From Clostridiaceae bacterium (GTDB lineage: Bacteria; Bacillota; Clostridia; Oscillospirales; Acutalibacteraceae), in NCBI GenBank assembly GCA_016303035.1, contig JAEDML010000002.1, positions 1 to 23,156 of the forward strand: DNA of 23,156 nucleotides, read 5' to 3'. Shown here piece by piece: positions 6,342 through 12,612 of this stretch (within the stretch, counting starts at the first letter, position 1; every line of letters starts with the position of its first letter). The notes under the pieces were generated by a model. The model searched no databases, was not told where the DNA came from, and worked only from the letters and a program-made list of their open reading frames with translations. Both the position numbers and the translations under genes were made by a program.

Positions 6342-6376
6342 AAAACGGAGAGCCGTAATTGCGGCTCTCTGTTTTC
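6342..6376 (+). terminator. Attenuating hairpin between the binding-protein and permease genes
   Basis: AAAACGGAGAGCCG (6342-6355) pairs over 14 bp, with one G-T wobble, with CGGCTCTCTGTTTT (6362-6375), giving a GC-rich stem ending in TTTT. In ABC import operons such a partial terminator commonly keeps the binding protein more abundant than the membrane parts. The permease starts only 28 bp later, so some read-through must occur unless the weak promoter-like boxes at 6359-6387 supply the downstream genes. Confidence 0.7.
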
Positions 6377-6403
6377 CTAGTTATAATATAAAGGAAAGTA
6401 TAT

Positions 6404-7099
6404 ATGTCTTTTAATAATTTTGCCGAACAGTTTCCGGTGGTTTTCAGCGCTCTTAACAGCGGATTTCTTCAAACACTTAAGCTGTTTTTCGTTACCCTGC
6501 TTGGCTCATTGCCGTTAGGGCTTATAATAGCTTTCGGCTCGATGAGCCGTTTTAAGCCGTTAAGCGCCGTTACACGGGTAATAGTATGGATCGTGCGCGG
6601 CTCTCCGCTTATGATTCAAATGCTTATAATCTATTTTTTCCCCGGACTCGTGCTTCACAACAATATATGGGGCGGCGGCGAGCAGGGAAGATTCATAGCG
6701 GCGTCGGTTGCCTTCATACTCAACTACGCCTGCTATTTTTCCGAAATATACCGCGGCGGAATACAGGGCGTTCCCGTAGGGCAGCAGGAAGCAGGTCAGG
6801 TTCTGGGGCTTTCGCGCTCGCAGATTTTTTTCAAAATAACCCTCCTGCAAATGATAAAGCGCATTGTCCCTCCGATGTCAAACGAAATTATTACCCTTGT
6901 TAAGGATACCTCGCTTGCGCGTATAATCGCATTGCAGGAGATAATATGGGCAGGTCAGGCGTTTATGAAGGGCTCGCACGGAATTTCGGGACAGATTTGG
7001 CCTCTGTTCTTTACAGTGGTGTACTATCTTGCTTTCAGCGGCATACTCACCCTGCTGTTTGGATATATCGAGAAGAAAATGGACTATTTCAGGAGTTAA
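6404..7099 (+). CDS. Amino-acid ABC transporter permease (His/Glu/Gln/Arg/opine family)
   Basis: This is a 231-residue integral membrane subunit that forms the import channel, probably as a homodimer because there is one permease gene. About five membrane helices are visible, with LFFVTLLGSLPLGLIIAF (about 28-45) among the first. The cytoplasmic EAA loop that docks on the ATPase is clear at about 126-152: GQQEAGQVLGLSRSQ, followed by a Gln-containing TLLQMIKRIVPP. The sequence VWIVRGSPLMIQMLIIYF (about 61-78) is the family's RGTP/LxQL-type segment. An AAAGGAAA site precedes the ATG. It follows the lipoprotein gene after the attenuator, and the ATPase gene starts 3 bp after its stop. Substrate specificity is set by the binding protein and cannot be told here. 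Confidence 0.94.
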   Translation: MSFNNFAEQFPVVFSALNSGFLQTLKLFFVTLLGSLPLGLIIAFGSMSRFKPLSAVTRVIVWIVRGSPLMIQMLIIYFFPGLVLHNNIWGGGEQGRFIAASVAFILNYACYFSEIYRGGIQGVPVGQQEAGQVLGLSRSQIFFKITLLQMIKRIVPPMSNEIITLVKDTSLARIIALQEIIWAGQAFMKGSHGISGQIWPLFFTVVYYLAFSGILTLLFGYIEKKMDYFRS

Positions 7100-7102
7100 G
7101 CA

Positions 7103-7861
7103 ATGGCAGTATTAGAGGTAAAAAACATTAAAAAAAGCTTTGGCAAAACCGAGGTTTTAAAGGGTATAAGCTTTTCGCTTGAAAAGGGCGATGTGTTGTC
7201 CGTAATCGGATCTTCGGGCAGCGGAAAAACCACGCTTTTAAGATGCCTTAATTTCCTTGAATTTGCAGATGAAGGTACCATATCGGTAAACGGCAAGGTT
7301 ATTTTTGACGGAGCTTCACCAAAGAAACTGAGCGATTCGGTTATAAGGGAAAACCGCCTGCACTTCGGCTTAGTATTTCAGTCCTTTAATCTTTTTCCGC
7401 AATACAATGTACTTAAAAATGTAATGCTTGCCCCTACCCTGCTAAAAAGAGACACGCCCGAAAACATTGAAAAGCGCGCAAGGGAGCTTATAAACCGCGT
7501 AGGGCTAAGCGACAGGATAGAAAACTATCCCTGTCAGCTTTCGGGAGGTCAGCAGCAGCGTGTTGCAATTGCAAGAGCGCTTGCCCTTAATCCCGACATT
7601 CTATGCTTTGACGAGCCTACCTCTGCGCTCGACCCCGAGCTTACAGGCGAGGTTTTAAGGGTAATAAAGGGACTTAAAAGCGGAGACAGTACAATGATAG
7701 TAGTAACGCACGAAATGGAATTTGCAAGGAATGTATCCGATAAAGTAATATATATGGCGGACGGGGTTATTGAAGAATACGGTACACCCGAGGAGGTGTT
7801 CGGCAATCCCCAATCCGAAAAAACACGCAGTTTTCTTAACAGTTCGTTTGAAAACATATAA
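7103..7861 (+). CDS. Amino-acid ABC transporter ATP-binding protein
   Basis: This 252-residue cytoplasmic ATPase powers the importer. All nucleotide-binding motifs are intact and spaced as usual: Walker A GSSGSGKT (36-43), Q-loop Gln93 in VFQSFNLFPQ, signature LSGGQQQRVAIARAL (146-160), Walker B ILCFDEPTSALDP (about 166-178) and switch His203 in VTHEM. The sequence around the Q-loop and the length fit the GlnQ/HisP group of polar amino-acid transporters. The ATG at 7103 follows AGGAG by 7 nt, and the permease stop lies 3 bp upstream, so the two are co-translated. After it comes an 86-bp gap with a small 6-bp hairpin (7876-7895) lacking a T run, then yerC. Confidence 0.95.
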   Translation: MAVLEVKNIKKSFGKTEVLKGISFSLEKGDVLSVIGSSGSGKTTLLRCLNFLEFADEGTISVNGKVIFDGASPKKLSDSVIRENRLHFGLVFQSFNLFPQYNVLKNVMLAPTLLKRDTPENIEKRARELINRVGLSDRIENYPCQLSGGQQQRVAIARALALNPDILCFDEPTSALDPELTGEVLRVIKGLKSGDSTMIVVTHEMEFARNVSDKVIYMADGVIEEYGTPEEVFGNPQSEKTRSFLNSSFENI

Positions 7862-7896
7862 ATTCAGTTAGGATTTCAGCGTGAAAAATCGCTGAC

Positions 7897-7947
7897 ATGG
7901 TGATTATTTATCGCATTTTGTGTCTTAATAAAGATATGGTGATTATT
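7897..7947 (+). repeat. Pair of 12-bp direct repeats before yerC
   Basis: ATGGTGATTATT occurs at 7897-7908 and again at 7936-7947, 39 bp apart and in the same reading frame. The second copy supplies the GGTGA Shine-Dalgarno site for the yerC ATG at 7948; after the first copy no ATG follows. This may be a small tandem duplication of the translation start region. Confidence 0.6.
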
Positions 7948-8226
7948 ATGATTCGTAAAAAGACCGACGGTTCTATGATTGACGATTTATTTAACCTGAT
8001 AGCCTCCATTGACAACGCAGAGGACTGCAGGCTGTTTTTCAACGATCTTTGCACCAATAAGGAAATTGAGCAAATGGCGGAGCGTGTAAGAGCCGCAAAG
8101 CTGCTTATAGAGGGAAAAACCTATAATCAAATAATTGAGCAGACCGATATTTCGTCGGCAACGCTCAGCAGGATTTCGCGCTGTGTTCAATACGGAAACG
8201 GATACAGCAGGTTTTTGAATAAATGA
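7948..8226 (+). CDS. yerC: YerC/YecD family TrpR-like DNA-binding protein
   Basis: This is a 92-residue regulator-like protein of the TrpR superfamily, common in Firmicutes and without a settled function. An N-terminal helical part (DDLFNLIASIDNAEDCRLFF) is followed by NKEIEQMAERVRAAKLLIEG and the helix-turn-helix KTYNQIIEQTDISSATLSRI, ending RCVQYGNGYSRFL. This is the family pattern almost throughout. In-frame ATGs also occur at 7897 and 7936. I chose 7948 because GGTGA lies 5 nt before it and it gives the family's usual length; the others lack a ribosome binding site. It lies 86 bp after the ABC ATPase gene with no clear terminator between, so it may be part of that transcript. It ends at a terminator shared with cysK, which converges from the right. 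Confidence 0.88.
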   Translation: MIRKKTDGSMIDDLFNLIASIDNAEDCRLFFNDLCTNKEIEQMAERVRAAKLLIEGKTYNQIIEQTDISSATLSRISRCVQYGNGYSRFLNK

Positions 8227-8228
8227 AT

Positions 8229-8266
8229 AATACCGACAGCCTTATGTTAAGACTGTCGGTATTTTT
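8229..8266. terminator. Bidirectional terminator between yerC and cysK
   Basis: AATACCGACAG (8229-8239) pairs with CTGTCGGTATT (8253-8263), with an inner CTTA/TAAG stem around a TGT loop. A TTTTTATT tract follows on the plus strand and the A-rich left foot serves the minus strand. The cysK stop codon (8265-8267) sits inside the T tract. Confidence 0.85.
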
Positions 8267-9197
8267 ATTCTGCAAACAAAGGGGTTGAAAGGTATCTGTC
8301 GCCGGTATCGGGCAGCAGAACAACAATTGTCTTACCCTCGTTTTCAGGGCGCTTTGCAAGCTCGACTGCCGCCCATACGGCAGCTCCCGAAGAAATTCCT
8401 ACAAGCACGCCCTCGGATTTACCGATTTTTTTACCGGTTTCAAAAGCCGCTTCATTCTCCACCGTAATAATCTCATCATATATTTTTGTATTAAGTACAT
8501 CCGGTACAAAGCCTGCGCCTATACCTTGAATCTTATGCGCACCTGCAACGCCGGTGGAAAGTACGGCGGAAGAGGCCGGCTCTACTGCTACTACCTTTAC
8601 CTCCGGCTTTTTGGATTTAAGATACTCGCCGACGCCTGTAACGGTTCCGCCTGTTCCTACGCCGGCAACGAAAATATCAACCTCGCCGTCGGTATCCTCA
8701 TAGATTTCGGGACCGGTAGTACTGATGTGTGCCTTTGGGTTTGCAGGGTTTGAAAACTGTCCCGGGATAAAGCTGTTCGGAATTTCCTTGGCTAATTCCT
8801 CGGCCTTTGCAATAGCGCCCTTCATTCCCTTTGCGCCCTCGGTAAGAACAAGCTCCGCACCGTATGCCTTCATAAGCTGACGGCGCTCTACCGACATAGT
8901 TTCGGGCATTACGATTATAATTCTGTATCCGCGTGCCGCCGCAACCGAGGCAAGTCCTATACCTGTATTTCCCGAAGTAGGCTCAATAATTACAGAGCCC
9001 GGCTTTAGCTTTCCGGATTCCTCAGCCTCGTCTATCATAGCCTTGGCAATTCTGTCCTTAACCGAGCCGGCAGGATTAAAATATTCAAGCTTTGCAAGTA
9101 CCTTAGCTTTAAGACCGTACTCCTTTTCGATGTGCGTAAGTTCGAGAAGCGGGGTTTTTCCTATAAGCTGATCTGCGGATGTGTATACCTTTGACAT
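8265..9197 (-). CDS. cysK: Cysteine synthase A (O-acetylserine sulfhydrylase)
   Basis: This 310-residue PLP enzyme makes L-cysteine and acetate from O-acetyl-L-serine and sulfide in the cytoplasm. The PLP lysine is Lys47 in NPAGSVKDR, the substrate loop is PTSGNTGIGLA (about 73-83), the phosphate-binding loop is GVGTGGTVTG, and HKIQGIGAGFVP is the CysK hallmark. SSGAAVWAA near the end holds the serine that contacts the pyridine nitrogen. The length matches CysK (about 308-311) and excludes a fused regulatory domain as in cystathionine beta-synthase. A GTG lies three codons upstream (9206); I chose the ATG at 9197 because MSKVYTSADQLIGKTPL is the normal N-terminus. It is a single-gene unit with its own promoter (9256-9284) and a palindromic operator over the transcription start, so it is probably repressed according to sulfur or cysteine status. 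Confidence 0.95.
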   Translation of the reverse strand: MSKVYTSADQLIGKTPLLELTHIEKEYGLKAKVLAKLEYFNPAGSVKDRIAKAMIDEAEESGKLKPGSVIIEPTSGNTGIGLASVAAARGYRIIIVMPETMSVERRQLMKAYGAELVLTEGAKGMKGAIAKAEELAKEIPNSFIPGQFSNPANPKAHISTTGPEIYEDTDGEVDIFVAGVGTGGTVTGVGEYLKSKKPEVKVVAVEPASSAVLSTGVAGAHKIQGIGAGFVPDVLNTKIYDEIITVENEAAFETGKKIGKSEGVLVGISSGAAVWAAVELAKRPENEGKTIVVLLPDTGDRYLSTPLFAE

Positions 9198-9231
9198 AAC
9201 AATCACTCTTTCTGGTTTTCGTTGTATTTAC

Positions 9232-9254
9232 CTACCTATCTAATAGGTTGGTAG
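9232..9254 (-). promoter_or_regulatory. Palindromic operator over the cysK transcription start
   Basis: ACCTAT (9234-9239), a 3-nt CTA centre, then ATAGGT (9243-9248) make a perfect 6-bp inverted repeat. CTACC (9232-9236) and GGTAG (9250-9254) form a second, outer inverted repeat. It lies directly after the -10 box. A further half site, AATAGGT, recurs at 9283-9289 beside the -35 box, 41 bp away. An Rrf2-family cysteine regulator (CymR-like) is a reasonable candidate, by inference only. Confidence 0.6.
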
Positions 9255-9255
9255 T

Positions 9256-9284
9256 ATAATACCACTTTTTTCCCGTATTGTCAA
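9256..9284 (-). promoter_or_regulatory. Sigma-A promoter of cysK
   Basis: On the minus strand TTGACA (9284-9279), a 17-nt spacer and TATTAT (9261-9256). Transcription would start near 9249, inside the palindrome. The leader is only about 50 nt, too short for a T-box or a large riboswitch. Confidence 0.8.
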
Positions 9285-9313
9285 TAGGTATTTTAAAATT
9301 TTTTGAAATACAG

Positions 9314-9350
9314 CATAAGAGCCGCGGAAAAGACCTCCGCGGCTCTTATG
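9314..9350 (-). terminator. Strong hairpin after spoVM, end of the long minus-strand operon
   Basis: CATAAGAGCCGCGGA (9314-9328) and TCCGCGGCTCTTATG (9336-9350) form a perfect 15-bp GC-rich stem with a 7-nt loop, 6 bp beyond the spoVM stop codon. On the minus strand the following bases (CTGTATTTC) give a weak T tract, so it may work partly by stabilising the 3' end. Confidence 0.7.
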
Positions 9351-9355
9351 TAGCT

Positions 9356-9439
9356 TTATACGTTTTGTTTTTTTATGCCGAAAATCATTCTTAAAATACC
9401 GCTTAAAAACTTAGGACTCTTAACCAGAACAACCTTCAT
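9356..9439 (-). CDS. spoVM: Stage V sporulation protein M (SpoVM), 27 residues
   Basis: This is a tiny amphipathic peptide, MKVVLVKSPKFLSGILRMIF followed by GIKKQNV. Bacillus SpoVM (26 aa) inserts into the convex outer forespore membrane, recognises its curvature, anchors the coat ATPase SpoIVA, and is needed for cortex and coat formation. Position-by-position agreement with the Bacillus peptide as I remember it includes Met1, Lys2, Lys7, Pro9, Lys10, Phe11, Leu12, Gly14, Ile15, Arg17 and Gly21; Pro9 is the residue known to be critical for shallow membrane insertion. A strong GGAGGT lies 6 nt before the ATG. Its place just downstream of prpC-prkC-rsgA matches Bacillus, where spoVM also follows that group. 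It is shorter than usual gene-calling limits, so it is easily missed. It shows that the host can probably form endospores. Confidence 0.9.
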   Translation of the reverse strand: MKVVLVKSPKFLSGILRMIFGIKKQNV

Positions 9440-9452
9440 AACAATACCTCCG

Positions 9453-9602
9453 TTAACATTTTGAAAAGGAAATTCCCAAAATGATTACCCAAATTGCAAG
9501 CACTGCCACCAGAAATCTCGGAGGACAAAAGCAGCTTATCAGAAGACCTACCGCAAAAGTTACGGCAAGTATTCCCCTGTTGAAATTACAGCGTCTTCGC
9601 AT
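9453..9602 (-). CDS. 49-residue two-helix membrane peptide, unknown function, upstream of spoVM
   Basis: I do not recognise a named family with certainty. The open frame starts MRRRCNFNRG (four basic residues in a ten-residue cytoplasmic-looking head), then a hydrophobic helix (about 11-26), a tight CPPRF turn (26-30) and a second helix (about 31-46), ending SKC. By charge this is a helical hairpin in the membrane with both ends inside. Five cysteines in 49 residues (5, 24, 26, 49 and none in the second helix core, so four clearly placed at ends and turn) is notable; I count Cys5, Cys24, Cys26 and Cys49. AGGGGG lies 8 nt before the ATG. It is 55 bp after rsgA and 13 bp before the spoVM start, so it is almost surely co-transcribed with spoVM and may be a sporulation membrane peptide. 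The ribosome binding site, spacing and composition make a real gene likely. Confidence 0.72.
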   Translation of the reverse strand: MRRRCNFNRGILAVTFAVGLLISCFCPPRFLVAVLAIWVIILGISFSKC

Positions 9603-9630
9603 TTTGATTCCCCCTTAGACTGCTTACAAT

Positions 9631-9660
9631 ACAGTATATAGGGAAATTGTAAAAATGTTA
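9631..9660 (-). promoter_or_regulatory. Possible sigma-E-like sporulation promoter for the small peptide gene and spoVM
   Basis: On the minus strand TAACATT (9660-9654), 15 nt, then TATACTGT (9638-9631) resemble the mother-cell sigma-E pattern KMATATT / CATACAMT with 6 of 7 and 5 of 8 matches. It overlaps the rsgA stop. An inverted repeat, TTACAAT (9624-9630) with ATTGTAA (9646-9652), lies across it. In Bacillus, spoVM is controlled by sigma-E. The match is imperfect and should be read as a candidate only. Confidence 0.3.
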
Positions 9661-10551
9661 CTTAATTTTATTCTTTTGCACATTCCACGGCTTTAATTGC
9701 TTTAATTCTTCAAATAGTTCGCAATATGACTTGTGCCTTGTCGGTTCTATTTTACTGTTTTTTACGGCTTCCAATACGCCGCAGCCCTTTTCGCAGGTAT
9801 GCGTACAGGAGGTAAATCGGCATTGTCCTATATATTCCGAAAAATCGGGAAAGCACTCTGCCAAATGCTCTTTAAATCCATAATCGGAACCGTCGTATTC
9901 GATAGACGAGAAACCGGGTGTGTCGGCGACGTAACCGCCGAATTCGTGACGGAAAAGCTCGGTATGCCGAGTTGTGTGACGTCCCCTGCCGAGCTTTTCG
10001 CTGACTTCGCCCGTAGCAAGCTCCAAGTTTCCGAAAAGCGCGTTTAAAATGCTTGATTTACCCACGCCTGAATTACCGGTAAATGCGCTTGTACAGTTTT
10101 TAAGCTCCTCACGAATACCGTCAAGTCCCTCGCCTGATGACGCCGATACAACATAGGTTTTAAATCCGGAATTGCGGTATATGCGCTCCCACTGCGAAAA
10201 ATCGCCCATATCCGATTTGTTGAAGACGATTATCGGCAAAATTCCGTTATATACCGCGATTGCCGTAAGGCGGTCTATAACCGACGCATTCGGCGACGGG
10301 GTTGCATATGACGAAATAATAAACAGCTTATCAATATTTGCAACGGCAGGTCTGAAAAGACTTGATGTGCGAGGCAGAATTTCTTCCACTACACCGTGGG
10401 AAGCGTCGCAAGCCGTTATTACGGCATTATCGCCCACAAGCGGCGTAGTGCCGCTTTTACGGAAATTTCCGCGTGCACGGCATTCATATACCCCGTCCTC
10501 ACAACTGACATAGTAAAAGCCCGATAAAGCCTTGATTATTTTACCGTTCAT
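9658..10551 (-). CDS. rsgA: Ribosome small subunit-dependent GTPase A
   Basis: This is a 297-residue circularly permuted GTPase that helps late maturation of the 30S ribosomal subunit. An OB-fold (about 1-65) precedes the GTPase, whose motifs come in permuted order: G4 NKSD (111-114), SAS-type G5 (about 136-138), G1 GNSGVGKSS (159-167), then G3 DTPG (210-213). The C-terminal zinc module shows Cys244, Cys249, His251 and Cys257 in CRFTSCTHTCEKGC. Length and motifs are normal. Its ATG overlaps the TGA of prkC by 4 nt, so it is translationally coupled. In Bacillus the homologue (CpgA) is a substrate of PrkC and lies in the same position, so this contact is probably functional as well as genomic. 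The Bacillus neighbours rpe and thiN, normally next, are absent. Confidence 0.96.
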   Translation of the reverse strand: MNGKIIKALSGFYYVSCEDGVYECRARGNFRKSGTTPLVGDNAVITACDASHGVVEEILPRTSSLFRPAVANIDKLFIISSYATPSPNASVIDRLTAIAVYNGILPIIVFNKSDMGDFSQWERIYRNSGFKTYVVSASSGEGLDGIREELKNCTSAFTGNSGVGKSSILNALFGNLELATGEVSEKLGRGRHTTRHTELFRHEFGGYVADTPGFSSIEYDGSDYGFKEHLAECFPDFSEYIGQCRFTSCTHTCEKGCGVLEAVKNSKIEPTRHKSYCELFEELKQLKPWNVQKNKIK

Positions 10552-12590
10552 CTATTGGTTCCGGCGATATCGCTGCTCGAAGAATTGTCAGACTGCGTAC
10601 CCGATGTTTTGGTAGGATAGGAATAGGTTCTGCTTATATCATACTTACCGGTTGTAACATTGACAACTATTTTCTGATAATCCACATCCTTACCCTTATC
10701 GTCGGTAAGTCTTACAATATAGGTTACCTTTGTGTCGGAAGCTGAGCTTGCCGTGTATGACAGATCCTTAAAGGTATATTTACCGGCGGTGTTTATATCA
10801 AGCGTTTCGCTCTGATTCTTCATAACGCCGTTTTCCCAAAGGGTTACCTTGCTTTGCGAGTATTTAAAGTCGTCGGGCAGAGTAACCGTCAAATCGTAAA
10901 CATATTTTCCCGTACTTACATAAATTATTACCGTTGAGCCCTCCGGCACCTGTGCTGCGGAACCCGAAGACGGCTCCTGAGATATTACATATCCTTCGGG
11001 ATAATATTTACCGTCGCCCGATAAATCCTTTGCCTTTATATCGGCTACCAGCTTTTTTGCTTCTATATCTGACTTTGCGTTATCCTGCTTTAGTCCCACA
11101 ACATTCGGAACATCAACATATTTTATGGCAGGTCCGCTGCTGATGTAAACGGTAATCTCGGCACCCTCCTCAACAACGGTTGTGCGCGCAGGATCGGTTT
11201 TTACGACAAGCCCTGCTTTAACATCGTCGCTTGCAAGCTGTGATACGGTGGTTTTAAAGCCGTTTGATTTAAGCTCGGACACGGCGGCGGATTCGGTTTT
11301 TCCGTAAACATCGGGCACCTTTTTGGTGGACTGACCCATACTGATGTACAGCGTTATATCCGCTCCCTTTTTAAGTTTTTTACCCTCGGGCTGAGACTGT
11401 TCAAAAACATAGCCGAAATCATATTCGCTGTTATATTCCCATTCCTCGCTGAAGTTAAACTGCTCTTTATAGGTCTTGTTGTTTTTAACTTCGTCAACGG
11501 TCATACCCACAAATTTAGGACATTCTATTTCAGAGCCGGTGCTTGAAAACAGCTTCGGCACAAACAAAATCGCAAGTATAACAATCGCCGCTACAAGTGT
11601 TACCGCAATACCGGCAAGAATCGGAATCATATGATTCTTTTCCTTTAAATCATCGGCTTTAGCGTTATCGGGCGTCTTGATTTCACCCTGCTCGCCGCCT
11701 ACCCCGCCGACAAACTTGGTCGGAGAATCGTCAACAAAATAGCTGTAAGCAAATGTTGCGGAAGGATCTCTGCGGAACTGTTCAAGGTCGCACAGCATTT
11801 CTGCCGCCGACTGATAGCGTCGGTCGGGATTTTTTTGCATTGCGTGCATTGTAATCTGCTCAAGCCCCAGCGGAATTGAGCCGTTAATCTCGGTAGGAAG
11901 CTTCGGATCGCGCTGAAGCTGCATAATGGCTACAGAAACGGCGCTTTCAGCCTCGAAAGGCAGCTGACCCGTAAGCATTTCGTAAAGCATAACACCGACG
12001 GAATAAACATCCGCTTTTTCATCGGTTTTTTCGCCCCGCGCCTGTTCGGGACTGATATAATGCACCGAGCCTATCGCCTTATCGGTAATTGTGCGCTGCT
12101 CGCTTCTTGCAAAGCGAGCGATTCCGAAATCGGTGACCTTAATCGTACCGTCGGGCAGTACCATTATGTTCTGCGGCTTTACATCTCTGTGTACAATTCC
12201 CTTATCGTGGGCGTGCTGAAGACCCTTTAATATCTGAATTGTGAAATGCACTGCGTCCTTCCAGCGAAGACTGCCCTGACGCTCGATGTACTCCTTAAGC
12301 GTTATACCGTCAATATACTCCATAACGATATACTGAATCAAATCGCCGAAGCTTACATCATACACCTTTACAATGTTGGGGTGCGAAAGCATTGCAATTG
12401 CTTTTGATTCGTTTTTGAAGCGGCGCAGAAACTCCTCGTTGGAAACGAATTCCTCCTTGAGAATTTTTATTGCTACCGTTTTATCCTCCTGATTGTCATG
12501 CGCTTTATAAACGACAGCCATTCCGCCTACGCCGATGATTTCCTGAATTTCATAACGCCCGTCAAGACGCTTTCCGATAAATCTATCCAT
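10548..12590 (-). CDS. prkC: PASTA-domain serine/threonine protein kinase
   Basis: This is a 680-residue membrane kinase that senses muropeptides or lipid II outside and phosphorylates division, ribosome and dormancy proteins inside. The kinase domain (about 10-275) has the glycine loop GVGGMAVVYKA (20-30), Lys42 in VAIK, HRDVKPQN (134-141), DFG (154-156) and SPEQARG. One membrane helix lies at about 322-344. Outside are three PASTA repeats (about 355-419, 422-486, 491-561), each ending in a YIS/YVSxG strand. A beta-rich, probably Ig-like domain (about 562-650) and a Ser/Asn-rich tail follow, similar in plan to Bacillus PrkC. AAAGGA lies 10 nt before the ATG. It follows its phosphatase gene by 22 bp and overlaps rsgA by 4 nt. 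Three PASTA repeats is at the usual number. Muropeptide sensing in germination would fit the sporulating host suggested by spoVM. Confidence 0.95.
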   Translation of the reverse strand: MDRFIGKRLDGRYEIQEIIGVGGMAVVYKAHDNQEDKTVAIKILKEEFVSNEEFLRRFKNESKAIAMLSHPNIVKVYDVSFGDLIQYIVMEYIDGITLKEYIERQGSLRWKDAVHFTIQILKGLQHAHDKGIVHRDVKPQNIMVLPDGTIKVTDFGIARFARSEQRTITDKAIGSVHYISPEQARGEKTDEKADVYSVGVMLYEMLTGQLPFEAESAVSVAIMQLQRDPKLPTEINGSIPLGLEQITMHAMQKNPDRRYQSAAEMLCDLEQFRRDPSATFAYSYFVDDSPTKFVGGVGGEQGEIKTPDNAKADDLKEKNHMIPILAGIAVTLVAAIVILAILFVPKLFSSTGSEIECPKFVGMTVDEVKNNKTYKEQFNFSEEWEYNSEYDFGYVFEQSQPEGKKLKKGADITLYISMGQSTKKVPDVYGKTESAAVSELKSNGFKTTVSQLASDDVKAGLVVKTDPARTTVVEEGAEITVYISSGPAIKYVDVPNVVGLKQDNAKSDIEAKKLVADIKAKDLSGDGKYYPEGYVISQEPSSGSAAQVPEGSTVIIYVSTGKYVYDLTVTLPDDFKYSQSKVTLWENGVMKNQSETLDINTAGKYTFKDLSYTASSASDTKVTYIVRLTDDKGKDVDYQKIVVNVTTGKYDISRTYSYPTKTSGTQSDNSSSSDIAGTNR

Positions 12591-12612
12591 ACAGCAATAT
12601 TCCTTTCAACCT

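Noticed and set aside
7876..7895. Hairpin TCAGCG/CGCTGA as a terminator between the ABC ATPase and yerC
   Set aside because: It has only 6 bp with an 8-nt loop and no T run; I kept it as a minor note in the ATPase entry.
9198..9249. T-box or riboswitch in the cysK leader
   Set aside because: The leader is about 50 nt and lacks the conserved T-box or aptamer sequences; the palindromic operator explains regulation better.
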